Source: Zoogloea dura (lineage in GTDB: Bacteria > Pseudomonadota > Gammaproteobacteria > Burkholderiales > Rhodocyclaceae). From it: a stretch of DNA of 64,000 nucleotides. A model generated the notes under the pieces. It saw only the letters and a program-made list of their open reading frames with translations, was not told where the DNA came from and did not search any database. Where the stretch lies: assembly GCF_012927165.1 (NCBI RefSeq), contig NZ_JABBGA010000011.1, positions 88,399-152,398 on the forward strand, written 5' to 3'. Below, one piece after another: positions 36,750 through 48,224 of the stretch; the first letter of the stretch is position 1, and each line of letters opens with the position of its first letter. The translations under genes were made by a program, and so were the position numbers.

Positions 36750-39212
36750 TCACACCTTGATGATCTCGAATTCGCGCCTCAGGGCGCCGCCGGACGCGTC
36801 CTCGAAGCGCTCGGCCCAGGGATCCTTGTAGTTCTGCAAGGCAAACAGGAGCTTTTCGTGCAGTTCCTTGCGCCTTTCGGCGTTCTCCAGCACGTGCTGC
36901 TTGATGTGCTCCATGCCGACCCGCTCCAGGTAATGGCAGGTGCGCTCGAGGTAGAAGCCCTCTTCCCGATACAGCTGGATGAAGGCGCCGCCGTATTCCA
37001 TCACTTCCTCGTCGTCGGCCACCTTGCAGAAGAACTGGGCGACCTCGGTCTTGATTCCGCCGTTGCCGCCGATGTAGAGCTCGTAGCCGGAATCCACGCC
37101 GATCACGCCGATGTCCTTGATGCCCGACTCCGCGCAGTTGCGGGGGCAGCCGGATACCGCGAGCTTGACCTTGTGGGGGCTCCACATGCCGAACAGCATC
37201 TTCTCAAGTTTGACCCCCAGGTCCATGGAGCGCTGGGTGCCAAAGCGGCAGTGTTCGGCGCCGACGCAGGTCTTCACGGTGCGCAGGCTCTTGCCGTAGG
37301 CGTGCCCGGAGGCCATGCCGGCGCGGGCGAAGTCGGCCCACATGGCGGGCAGGTCTTCCTTCTGCACGCCCAGCAGGTCGATGCGCTGGCCGCCGGTGAC
37401 CTTGACGGTGGGGACCTTGTACTTCTCCGCGGCGTCGGCGATGGCGCGCAGTTCGGTGGGGGTGGTCAGGCCGCCCCACATGCGCGGCACCACCGAGTAG
37501 GTGCCATCCTTCTGGATGTTGGCGTGGGCGCGCTCGTTGATGAAGCGGCTCTGCGGGTCGTCGATGGCCTCGTGGGGCCAGGTCGAGATGCAGTAGTAGT
37601 TGAGCGCCGGGCGGCAGGTGGCGCAGCCGTTGGGCGTCTTCCAGCGCAGGTATTGCTGGGTGTCGGCGACGGACAGCAGCTTGTGGTCCCGGATCGCCTT
37701 GCGCACGTCGCCGTGGGACAGGTCGGTGCAACCGCACACGGCCTTGTTGTTGGAGTCGGCCGGCTGGTAGGCGCCGCCCACCGTGGAGGCCAGGATCTGC
37801 TCGACCAGGCCGGTACAGGAGCCGCAGGAGCTGGAGGCCTTGGTGTGCTTCCGGACATCCTCCAGGGAGAACAGGCCGTGTTCCTTGATGGCCTTGACGA
37901 TGGTGCCCTTGCAGACCCCGTTGCAGCCGCATACCTCGGCGCTGTCGGGCATGGTGGCTGCCACGCTGTTGCCCTTGTGGCCTACGTCGCCCAGGTGCGC
38001 ATTGCCGAACACCAGGTGGTCGCGGATGTCGTGGATGTTCTGCTCGTCCTTGAGCAGCTGGAAATACCAGGCGCCGTCCTTGGTGTCGCCATACAGCACG
38101 GCGCCGACCAGCTTGTCGTCCTTCAGCACGATGCGCTTGTAGATGCCCAGGCCGGGGTCGTGCAGCACGATGTCCTCGGTGCCCTCGGCGCCGGAGAAGT
38201 CACCCGCCGAGAACACGTCGATGCCGGTGACCTTGAGCTTGGTACTGGTCACCGAGCCCTGGTAGCGGCCGATGCCCATCTCCGCCAAGTGGTTGGCGCA
38301 TACCTTGGCCTGCTCGAACAGCGGAGCGACCAGGCCGTAGGCGGTGCCGCGGTGGTTGGCGCACTCGCCGACGGCATACACGCGCGGGTCGTAGGTCTGC
38401 AGGGTGTCATTGACCACGATGCCCCGGTTGCAGTGGATGCCGGCCTGTTCGGCGAGGGCCACGTTGGGGCGGATGCCGGCGGCCATGCAGACCAGGTCGG
38501 CGGGCAGGCTGCTGCCATCCTTGAAGCGGATTGCGCAGACCCGGCCGGACTCGCCCTTCACCAGTTCGGCGGTGTGGGCGTTGAGCTTGAACTTCATGCC
38601 CTTGGCTTCCAGGGCGGCCTGCAGCATCTTGCCGGCGGTACGGTCGAGCTGGCGTTCCATGATCCAGTCGGAGAGGTGCACCACGGTCACGTCCATGCCG
38701 CGCAGGGCCAGGCCGTTGGCCGCTTCCAGGCCGAGCAGGCCGGCACCGATGACGACCGCGTGCTTGTAGCGGGCGGCGGCATCGATCATCTCGTCGGTGT
38801 CCTTGATGTCCCGGTAGGAGATCACGCCGGGCAGGTCGTTGCCCGGGATCGGCAGGACGAAGGGGGTGGAGCCGGTGGCCAGCAGCAGGCGGTCGTAGTC
38901 GACCGTGATGGTCTCGCCGCTGGCGGAGGTGGCGATCACCGATCGGTTGCGCCGGTCGATCTCGCCCACCCGGGCGCCCAGGTGCAGGTTGATGTCGTTG
39001 TCGGCGTACCACTGCAGGTCATTCAGGATGATGTCCTGGATGGTCATCTCGCCGGCGAGGACGGGGGAGAGCAGGATGCGGTTGTAGTTGGGATGCGGCT
39101 CGGCACCGAAGACCGTGATGTCGTAAAGGTCCGGGGCGATCTTCTGCAGCTCTTCGAGCGTGCGGACGCCCGCCATACCGTTGCCGACCATGACCAGTTT
39201 GAGTTTGCGCAT
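36750..39212 (-). CDS. nirB: Assimilatory nitrite reductase [NAD(P)H] large subunit
   Basis: An 820-residue cytosolic enzyme reducing nitrite to ammonium. In order: a FAD/NAD(P)H-binding module starting KLVMVGNGMAGVRTLEEL, two BFD-like [2Fe-2S] cysteine clusters (CGCNGVCKG and CGCTDLSHG, plus CGSC and CATC), a sulfite/nitrite reductase ferredoxin-like half domain, and the siroheme-[4Fe-4S] site EHCRFGTQ ... SGCPRNCAESG. The start at 39212 has a good GGAGG. It is preceded by a sigma-54 promoter and a leader of about 205 nt. No nasA/narB nitrate reductase is in the window. Confidence 0.97.
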   Translation of the reverse strand: MRKLKLVMVGNGMAGVRTLEELQKIAPDLYDITVFGAEPHPNYNRILLSPVLAGEMTIQDIILNDLQWYADNDINLHLGARVGEIDRRNRSVIATSASGETITVDYDRLLLATGSTPFVLPIPGNDLPGVISYRDIKDTDEMIDAAARYKHAVVIGAGLLGLEAANGLALRGMDVTVVHLSDWIMERQLDRTAGKMLQAALEAKGMKFKLNAHTAELVKGESGRVCAIRFKDGSSLPADLVCMAAGIRPNVALAEQAGIHCNRGIVVNDTLQTYDPRVYAVGECANHRGTAYGLVAPLFEQAKVCANHLAEMGIGRYQGSVTSTKLKVTGIDVFSAGDFSGAEGTEDIVLHDPGLGIYKRIVLKDDKLVGAVLYGDTKDGAWYFQLLKDEQNIHDIRDHLVFGNAHLGDVGHKGNSVAATMPDSAEVCGCNGVCKGTIVKAIKEHGLFSLEDVRKHTKASSSCGSCTGLVEQILASTVGGAYQPADSNNKAVCGCTDLSHGDVRKAIRDHKLLSVADTQQYLRWKTPNGCATCRPALNYYCISTWPHEAIDDPQSRFINERAHANIQKDGTYSVVPRMWGGLTTPTELRAIADAAEKYKVPTVKVTGGQRIDLLGVQKEDLPAMWADFARAGMASGHAYGKSLRTVKTCVGAEHCRFGTQRSMDLGVKLEKMLFGMWSPHKVKLAVSGCPRNCAESGIKDIGVIGVDSGYELYIGGNGGIKTEVAQFFCKVADDEEVMEYGGAFIQLYREEGFYLERTCHYLERVGMEHIKQHVLENAERRKELHEKLLFALQNYKDPWAERFEDASGGALRREFEIIKV

Positions 39213-39382
39213 GATTCCTCCGACGATTGATTCTCCCCGGGCGGTCGCAATGCAGCCGACTCGGGCGGTAAGCCTTGGGCAGGAGAAATCGTCGTTGATC
39301 GTGGTCGGGCCGTCGTTGGCCTGCCACGTCGCTCCGTCAGGAAGCGGAGCGCAAACACCTGGATTCAGGTGGCGCACTGCGC

Positions 39383-39400
39383 GGCAACATCATTATTGCC
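39383..39400 (-). promoter_or_regulatory. ANTAR-type hairpin candidate in the nirB leader
   Basis: On the transcript, GGCAAU-AAUGAU-GUUGCC forms a 6-bp stem with a hexaloop that has A at position 1 and G at position 4, the loop rule for NasR/NasT-type antiterminators. A second stem with the same loop rule and a terminator were not found, so this is a weak assignment. Confidence 0.3.
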
Positions 39401-39428
39401 AGGCGTGCGCCTGAGTTGGAATCAATCT

Positions 39429-39444
39429 AGCAATGGCCGTGCCA
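39429..39444 (-). promoter_or_regulatory. Sigma-54 promoter of the nirBD operon
   Basis: On the minus strand the sequence is TGGCACGGCCATTGCT, an exact match to the -24/-12 consensus TGGCACG-N4-TTGCW. Transcription should start near 39418, giving a leader of about 205 nt. It implies NtrC-type activation of nitrite/nitrate assimilation. Confidence 0.85.
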
Positions 39445-39502
39445 GAAAGGGTTTTTCCAGTGATGACACGGAAAACCCTTGCCAGGGAGGGGGCCGGAGA
39501 GG

Positions 39503-39540
39503 GCGCGGGGCGCACTGCGATGGTGCGACTCGCCCCGCGC
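39503..39540 (-). terminator. GC-rich hairpin after dsbB
   Basis: A perfect 10-bp stem (39503-39512 with 39531-39540) closes a loop of 18 nt, 12 bp after the dsbB stop. No U-tract follows. A second, weaker stem (39447-39457 with 39470-39480, one bulge) lies 20 bp further downstream. Termination may be Rho-assisted. Confidence 0.4.
39512..39526. promoter_or_regulatory. NtrC-like upstream activator site
   Basis: GCACTGCGATGGTGC is GCAC-N7-GTGC, the half-site spacing of the NtrC consensus, centred about 100 bp upstream of the predicted sigma-54 start. It lies in the loop of the hairpin that follows dsbB. Confidence 0.55.
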
Positions 39541-39551
39541 TGGGGCGCTTG

Positions 39552-40055
39552 TCAGGCCTGGGTCTTGCGGCGTTGCAGCAGGAAGCTGGCAAGCGAGATG
39601 AGGATGAGGGCGAAGACCACGAAGGACCAGTTGGCAATCGACAGGCCGAGGAAGGTCCAGTCGATGGCCGAGCAGTCGCCGGCGCCGCGGAAGATCATCG
39701 GCAGGGCCGAGGTGAGCGGAAAGCTCTCGAGCATGTACTCGAGGCCGGGGCCGCATTCGGAGACGGCCGGCGGAAACCACTGCAGCCAGGACTGGCGCGC
39801 CGCCACGCCGCCACCGGCAAGCGCGGCCAGACCCAGCAGGCCGGCGTAGAGGTAGAGGCTGCGGCCCCTGGGGTTGTGCAGCCCGGCGAGCAGGCCGATG
39901 AGGCCGCAGGCCGCCATGGCATAGCGCTGCATGATGCACATGGGGCAGGGTTCGATGCCCTTCACGTGCTGCAGGTAAAGGCCGAAGGCCAGCAAGGCGG
40001 CGCAGAGGCTGAACAGGGCCAGGCCCAGGGAACGGGGGGACAAGCGTGAGAGCAT
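39552..40055 (-). CDS. dsbB: Disulfide bond formation protein DsbB
   Basis: A 167-residue inner-membrane protein with four helices that reoxidises DsbA and passes electrons to quinone. The first redox pair CPMC lies in EPCPMCIMQRY near residue 38; the second pair is Cys in SECGPG and Cys in AGDCSAIDW. The start ATG at 40055 gives the right N-terminus. It precedes the nirB promoter region. Confidence 0.95.
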   Translation of the reverse strand: MLSRLSPRSLGLALFSLCAALLAFGLYLQHVKGIEPCPMCIMQRYAMAACGLIGLLAGLHNPRGRSLYLYAGLLGLAALAGGGVAARQSWLQWFPPAVSECGPGLEYMLESFPLTSALPMIFRGAGDCSAIDWTFLGLSIANWSFVVFALILISLASFLLQRRKTQA

Positions 40056-40126
40056 GGGAGAGAGGAACGAAGCCTGCGGGACTGTGAAGAGTATCCCGCA
40101 GGCCCCGGAGTTCCGCGCAGAGGGTT

Positions 40127-41379
<1,253 letters not shown>

Positions 41380-41814
41380 GCCGCCGGGCCAGAAGGCGGA
41401 TCGCGTCGCGGTTGGTCCACGAGAAGACCAGCGCTGCGGCTTCTTCCCAGGGGAGCCAGCGGCAGGCGGTGTGTTCGTCCGGGGCCAGGCGCACCGGCGT
41501 GTCGTCGGCGACCTGCAGGCTGAAGACGTGCTCGGTGTTGTGGGTCACCCCCGGCGCATAGCGGCCGCGCCAGCGGGGCAGGATAGAGAAGCGGTTGCTC
41601 AGTTGCCAGTCGGTGAGCGCGTCAGCCGTGATGGTGATGCCGGTTTCCTCGGCGACCTCGCGCAGGGCGGTGTCGATGAGGGCTTCGTCGCCCTCCCGGC
41701 TGCCCGTCACCGATTGCCACAGGCCGGCATTGCCGGCGCGTTCCATGACCAGCACCCGCAGCCCGGGGGTGTGGATGACCACCAGCACCGAGACGGGCTG
41801 TTTGGGTGGGCTGC

Positions 41815-42258
41815 TCACGCCAGGTCACGCAGCCAGGGCGCGGTCTCGTCGGTGGCCCCGACCAGGGTCCAGAACGGTACGCCATCTTCCCGCCAGGTGT
41901 CGGCGGCATCCTGGAACACGGACAGTGCCATGGCGAAGTCGGCGGGGTGGGCATTGGCGAAGCTGTCGGCGTTTTCGAGAGCGATCACGTAGCCATCCGC
42001 GGCGAGCCACGACATGTCGGTCAGGCAGTCAGCCAGCGCGTCCCAGTTGTGTCCATACCAGTCGGGGAAGGACAGGGCCTTGCCGACGGCGTCGAGAAAG
42101 CCCGCCCGGTCGGAAACCCGGGAGAGATCAATGCGCAGGAGAGGGTAGTCAAGGCTTTCGGAGGCTTCTTCGAGGGCGAGATCGGCGGCAAAGGGCATGC
42201 GGCAAGGCCCGGCCTTTTCGGCGCGGGGGAGCAGGAGGTGGAACTGGGGGGCGGTCAT
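41815..42258 (-). CDS. Barstar-family ribonuclease inhibitor
   Basis: A 147-residue cytosolic protein with the barstar fold near residues 40-125: DYPLLRIDLSRVSDRAGFLDAVGKALSFPDWYGHNWDAL and the helix PADFAMALSVFQDAADTW. Asp/Trp/Tyr residues in the FPDWYGHNWDAL loop are those expected to plug an RNase active site. It lies directly after the barnase-like gene. I chose the ATG at 42258, with GGAG upstream, over a GTG at 42288. Confidence 0.88.
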   Translation of the reverse strand: MTAPQFHLLLPRAEKAGPCRMPFAADLALEEASESLDYPLLRIDLSRVSDRAGFLDAVGKALSFPDWYGHNWDALADCLTDMSWLAADGYVIALENADSFANAHPADFAMALSVFQDAADTWREDGVPFWTLVGATDETAPWLRDLA

Positions 42259-42289
42259 CGGGGGTTCTCCGGGCGCAGGAGGCGTCACA

Positions 42290-42661
42290 TCATTCCTGGA
42301 TGCGGCGAAAGCTGCGGTAATGGTCGCCGCTGTAATAGAACACGCTGGGCGGGTTGCCGCCGCTGACTATGCGGCGGGCACCCCGGTCGCGGGAGCCTGG
42401 TGTGGGGACGGTGTATTCCCGGTAGTAGGCCGGAGCCGCGTCGGGGAGGCGGCCTTCGCGGTTCTGGAAGCGGATGCCGTCGCGGCGGTAGGGAAAAGGG
42501 CCGCCCTGGTGGATCAGGGCCAGGGTTTCCCGGGCTTCCGGCGGGAGGCGGTCGACGCTGATGGCCGGGACGTCCTCGCGGCCCCAGTCCAGGAAACCGC
42601 GGGCTTCGGCACCGGCTGCGGCGAAGAGGAGCAGAAAACTCAGGAGGCGGAGCAGGCTCAT
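42290..42661 (-). CDS. Secreted barnase-type guanyl-specific ribonuclease
   Basis: A 123-residue protein with a signal peptide of about 20 residues (cleavage after AEA). The microbial RNase N1/T1-family core has the catalytic Glu82 in YYREYTV, Arg97 in RGARRIVSG and His114 in SGDHYRSF, equivalent to barnase Glu73, Arg87 and His102. The mature enzyme should cleave RNA in the periplasm or outside. Its stop lies 32 bp from the inhibitor gene start. Confidence 0.9.
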   Translation of the reverse strand: MSLLRLLSFLLLFAAAGAEARGFLDWGREDVPAISVDRLPPEARETLALIHQGGPFPYRRDGIRFQNREGRLPDAAPAYYREYTVPTPGSRDRGARRIVSGGNPPSVFYYSGDHYRSFRRIQE

Positions 42662-42708
42662 GGGCAGGAGGATGTTGCTGATGTCCTGCGAGTGTAGCAG
42701 CCCTGTCG

Positions 42709-44325
42709 TCAGGGCTGGATGCCGTACTTTTTGAGCAGGTTGTAGTAGTAGGCGGTCAGGGCAGGCAGGCGGGGGTTGCCCGGATCGTGCTGGCGGGCCC
42801 GTTCCATCATGTTCCGGGCCTGTTCGGCGAAGCGTTCGTTCCAGCCGCAGTTCTCGATGTGCTTGAGGAGGGCCAGGGTAGCGTTGAAGAGCACATGGGC
42901 GTTGCCCGGCATCTTGCGCGCGGCGCTCAGCATGAACTGCACGGCGCCGTCGTAGTCACCGCTCTGGGCCTTGCGGGCGCCCTCGGCGACGAGATCCTTC
43001 ACCTCGCCGTCCATGCGTGTGGCGAGCTGTTCGCACAGCTCGGGCTTGCCGGCTTCCCGCAGGATGGCCTTGGTGCTCTCCAGGGTGCGCGGATCGGGGG
43101 CGTTGCGCATGATGTCGAGGACCACCTCGGTGCCATGCTCGACCAGGTTGCTGGCGAAGCAGGCCCGCGCCAGTTCGCGCTTGAGGCCGATGGACAGGCC
43201 CGGACCCCCGGTGAGGTCGTCGGCGAGGCTGCGGATGGCTTCCCCTGCCTTGGCCGGGTCACCCTTCTTGAGATGGACCAGGGCGCTGGACAGGCTGGCG
43301 CAGCTGCGGGTCTTGTCGAGGCCCAGCATGGAGCGTTCGAGGTCGCGGATGGTGGCTTCGGCCTGCCCGGTATCGCCCTTGCCGAGCTGGGCCTGGATCA
43401 GGCGTACGTGGTCTTCGGGGTCGCGGAAGTCGGAGTACTTGCCCTTGCGGACGACTTCGGTCAGGACTTTCTCCGCGGTGTCGTGATCGCCCGTCTCGAT
43501 GGCGAGTTCTCCAAGGCGACGCAGGCGTCCGACCCGGTGAGGGGAGAGCTGGGTGGCGGTGGCCAGCACCGAGCGTGCGCTTTCCAGCTCGCCCGCGGCT
43601 TCCCGGGTGCGGGACAGCCAGTCGTAGGCGTCCAGGAACATGTCGTTCTCGGCCACCAGGCTTTGCAGGATGTCCTCGGCTTCGGCGTAGCGCTTCTGCA
43701 TGAAGAGAGCCTTGGCCAGCCCCAGGCGGGCCCAGGGGATGCTGCGCTTCGACAGGATGTGGTCGTAGAGGCGCTGGGCGTCTTCGGCGTGACCGCTGAT
43801 GACCAGCAGCTCAGCGCGCAGGCGCATGAAGTCGATGGCCCACTGGGGATGCTTTTCCTCGCCGGCGACGCAGGCCTGGATGGCATCCGGGGCGTTGCCC
43901 AGCTCGATCAGCTGGTAGGCGGGCATGAAGGCCTCGCGTTTTTCGAGGGCCCGCTCGATGCGGTCGTGCAGGGTGTCGGCGGCGAAGGGCTTGAGGATGT
44001 AATCGTTGGGCGCCAGTTCTGCGGCGCTGACCACGCGTTCGTACTGGCGCTCGCCGGTGACCATCAGGAACAGGGTGGCCAGCGGGATGATGTTGTGGAG
44101 ACGCAGGTCTTCGAGCAGGTGCTGGCCGTCCTGGCCGTCGCCGAGATGGTATTCGCACAGGATCAGGTCGTAGCGGCCATCACGCAGCTTGCGCACCGCG
44201 ACGCCGGCGGTGACGGCAAACTGGACCTTGCTGATTCCGCTCATGTTGAGCATCGTGCGCAGCTGGGTCCGCATGGTGGGATTGGCTTCGACGACGAGAG
44301 CGGAAATATTGCCGAGATCGATCAC
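42709..44325 (-). CDS. Receiver-like domain protein with TPR repeats
   Basis: A protein of 538 residues with an N-terminal CheY-like receiver (about 7-122) and a long TPR-like helical region (about 130-538) with repeats such as GLAKALFMQKRYAEAEDIL. The receiver has Thr90 and Lys112, but the phospho-acceptor position is Glu58 (LILCEYHLGDG) and the acid pocket is Glu13-Ala14. It probably cannot be phosphorylated in the usual way and may be locked in an active-like state. A GTG start is the only one preserving the first strand. The function is unknown. Confidence 0.85.
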   Translation of the reverse strand: MIDLGNISALVVEANPTMRTQLRTMLNMSGISKVQFAVTAGVAVRKLRDGRYDLILCEYHLGDGQDGQHLLEDLRLHNIIPLATLFLMVTGERQYERVVSAAELAPNDYILKPFAADTLHDRIERALEKREAFMPAYQLIELGNAPDAIQACVAGEEKHPQWAIDFMRLRAELLVISGHAEDAQRLYDHILSKRSIPWARLGLAKALFMQKRYAEAEDILQSLVAENDMFLDAYDWLSRTREAAGELESARSVLATATQLSPHRVGRLRRLGELAIETGDHDTAEKVLTEVVRKGKYSDFRDPEDHVRLIQAQLGKGDTGQAEATIRDLERSMLGLDKTRSCASLSSALVHLKKGDPAKAGEAIRSLADDLTGGPGLSIGLKRELARACFASNLVEHGTEVVLDIMRNAPDPRTLESTKAILREAGKPELCEQLATRMDGEVKDLVAEGARKAQSGDYDGAVQFMLSAARKMPGNAHVLFNATLALLKHIENCGWNERFAEQARNMMERARQHDPGNPRLPALTAYYYNLLKKYGIQP

Positions 44326-44401
44326 GGAGAGGGGGCGGTCAGTTGCGGGACGTTTATGGATACGGCCTGCAGGCCTCAATCTTGAGGGGGCAAATGATAA
44401 A

Positions 44402-44439
44402 AGCTGCAAGGGCCACGTCTGGGTGTGGCTCTTGCAGCT
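44402..44439 (-). terminator. Intrinsic terminator of aspS
   Basis: A 15-bp stem (44402-44416 with 44425-44439, one mismatch on the transcript) is followed on the minus strand by TTTTATCATTT. It lies 43 bp after the aspS stop. Confidence 0.85.
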
Positions 44440-44481
44440 CTCGGGGGTAGGGCTTGCCCCTCTGCCTCGAGGGGCGGGCAA

Positions 44482-46272
<1,791 letters not shown>

Positions 46273-46324
46273 GGTGGGTCTGTATTCCTGGAAAAGACGG
46301 AACGCGGTTGGATGTGAACCGCGT

Positions 46325-46960
46325 TTATTGATTCAGAAGGGCAGAGGCCGGCTGGGGCGCACGGGAGCGCCCGGGTGGCGGGGCCACGACGCCCATCGAG
46401 ATGATGTACTTGAGGGCTTCATCCACGCTCATGTCCAGCTCGATGGCGTCCTTGCGGGGCAGCATCAGGAAGAAGCCGGAGGTCGGGTTGGGCGTGGTGG
46501 GCACATACACACTGACGTAGTCGCTGCCCAGGTGGTGGGCGGCATCACCGCCGGGGGCGCCGGTCTGGAAGCCGATGGTCCACATGCCCTCGCGGGGGTA
46601 CTGGATGAGCAGGGCCTTGCGGAAGGCCTGGCCATTGCTCGACAACAGGGTGTCGGAGACTTGCTTGACGCTGTAGTAGATGGACTTGACCACCGGGATG
46701 CGCGACAGCAGGCTTTCCCAGAAGCGGACCATGCGCTGGCCGACGAAGTTGGCGGCGGCCAGGCCGGTGATCAGGATCAGCAACAGGGAGACGACAACAC
46801 CGATACCCGGGACGTGGAAGCCGAACAGGGCATCAGGCCGGGCTGCTGCAGGTGCCAGCAGGAGGATCTGGTCGAGGGTGTTGATGATCCAGGCCAGCAC
46901 CACGAAGGTGATGACCACCGGGATCCAGATCAGCAGTCCGGTGACAAAGTATTTTTTCAT
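46325..46960 (-). CDS. DUF502-family membrane protein
   Basis: A 211-residue protein with two N-terminal membrane helices (about 5-30 and 50-75) and a soluble C-terminal domain including [22 protein letters not shown] and [16 protein letters not shown]. The P-T-NP-TSG-F motif is typical of DUF502. The function is unknown; it accompanies aspS and the FmdB-type zinc ribbon gene in many betaproteobacteria. Confidence 0.92.
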   Translation of the reverse strand: MKKYFVTGLLIWIPVVITFVVLAWIINTLDQILLLAPAAARPDALFGFHVPGIGVVVSLLLILITGLAAANFVGQRMVRFWESLLSRIPVVKSIYYSVKQVSDTLLSSNGQAFRKALLIQYPREGMWTIGFQTGAPGGDAAHHLGSDYVSVYVPTTPNPTSGFFLMLPRKDAIELDMSVDEALKYIISMGVVAPPPGRSRAPQPASALLNQ

Positions 46961-46986
46961 TCAGCAGCGTACGCGCGCGTCGTCCC

Positions 46987-47256
46987 TCAGTGACAGGCGC
47001 AACTGCCGCCACAGGGCGTGGCAGCCGGTGCCGCCTCGGCCTTGGGAGCCTCGCTCTTCGGGCTGGATCCGCTGCTGCCCTTGAAGTCGGTGGCGTACCA
47101 GCCACTGCCCTTGAGCTGGAAGCCGGCAGCAGAGATCTGCTTGGCGTAGGCTTCCGCGCCACAGGCGGGGCAGGTGGTGAGCGCGGGGTCGCTCATTTTT
47201 TGAAGGTGGTCTTTCTGATGGCCGCAGGCGGTGCAGCGATACTCGTAGATAGGCAT
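46987..47256 (-). CDS. FmdB/CxxC zinc-ribbon regulatory-type protein
   Basis: An 89-residue protein that begins MPIYEYRCTACGHQKD and has a second CPACG pair near residue 38, giving a C4 zinc ribbon. An Ala/Pro-rich tail ends in CGGSCACH, a possible extra metal site. The start at 47256 follows the family. The role is unknown. Confidence 0.93.
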   Translation of the reverse strand: MPIYEYRCTACGHQKDHLQKMSDPALTTCPACGAEAYAKQISAAGFQLKGSGWYATDFKGSSGSSPKSEAPKAEAAPAATPCGGSCACH

Positions 47257-47367
47257 GACGAGCTCCGGGAAGTCAATGGGACGAAGTTTAGCGCATCGCA
47301 ACATCGGGCGAAACAGACCCGCTTCTGCGCAGTTGGGGGCGGGCCCCCGGATTTCAAGTCGTCCGGG

Positions 47368-48216
47368 TCAGAGCATGCCCAGATAGGCCTCCGTGAGCGC
47401 GTCGCCCCAGTACAGGGACAGGAGGCCGGCGGCGGCGAGATAGGGGCCGAAGGGGATAGGGTTCTCGCGGCCATGGCTGCGGAACAGGATCAGGGCGATG
47501 CCGACCACGGCTCCGACCAGGGAAGACAGGAGGATGGCCAGGGGCAGGACCTGCCAGCCCAGCCAGGCACCGATGGCGGCAAGCAGCTTGAAGTCTCCGT
47601 AGCCCATGCCTTCCTTGCCGGTGGTGAGCTTGAACAGCCAGAACACCGACCAGAGCGTGAGGTAGCCGGCCGCGGCGCCGACCACCGCGCTGGAAATGTC
47701 GGTGAAGGTGCCCGCCAGGTTGAACAGCAGGCCACACCACAGCAGGGGCAGGGTGATGCTGTCGGGAAGCAGCTGGGTGTCGAGGTCGATGAAACACAGG
47801 GCGATCAAAGCCCACAGGAAGACCAGGGCACCGATGCCGGCCGGGCCAAAGCCGAAGTGCGCCGCGGTGAAGCCCGACAGGGCCGCACACAGGACTTCGA
47901 CGAGAGGGTAGCGCATGCCGATGGGCGCCGCGCAATGACGGCAGCGGCCCCGCTGCAGGACGTAGCTGAGGACCGGGATGTTCTCGAGGGCGCGGATCAG
48001 GTGGCCGCAATGCGGGCAGCGGGAGCGGGGCGTCGCCAGGTTGAAGCGCGGGCTCTCGGCGGGCGTTTCGCCCCGCAGCGCGGCGGCTTCGGCCTGCCAC
48101 TCGCGCTCCATCATCACCGGTAGCCGGTGGATGACCACATTGAGGAAACTCCCCACGAAGAGGCCCAGCAGGGTGCAGACCGCCACGAAGACCAGCGGAT
48201 AGGTAAAGGCTTCCAT
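47368..48216 (-). CDS. pilD: Type IV prepilin peptidase/N-methyltransferase
   Basis: A 282-residue inner-membrane aspartyl protease that cleaves and methylates type IV pilins and pseudopilins. The Cys4 zinc loop CPHCGHLIRALENIPVLSY-CRHC lies near residue 66. Catalytic Asp residues lie in CFIDLDTQLLPD and GYGDFKLLAAIG (family motif GXGDXK). Several membrane helices follow. Order pilB-pilC-pilD, read right to left, is the classical one. Confidence 0.96.
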   Translation of the reverse strand: MEAFTYPLVFVAVCTLLGLFVGSFLNVVIHRLPVMMEREWQAEAAALRGETPAESPRFNLATPRSRCPHCGHLIRALENIPVLSYVLQRGRCRHCAAPIGMRYPLVEVLCAALSGFTAAHFGFGPAGIGALVFLWALIALCFIDLDTQLLPDSITLPLLWCGLLFNLAGTFTDISSAVVGAAAGYLTLWSVFWLFKLTTGKEGMGYGDFKLLAAIGAWLGWQVLPLAILLSSLVGAVVGIALILFRSHGRENPIPFGPYLAAAGLLSLYWGDALTEAYLGML

Positions 48217-48224
48217 GCGGAATC

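Noticed and set aside
36723..39230. Very long open frame (about 835 codons) on the plus strand across nirB
   Set aside because: It is antisense to nirB, whose domains and motifs are complete. Its translation is Val/Gly/Ala/His/Gln-rich with no family features, as expected for the complement of high-GC coding DNA.
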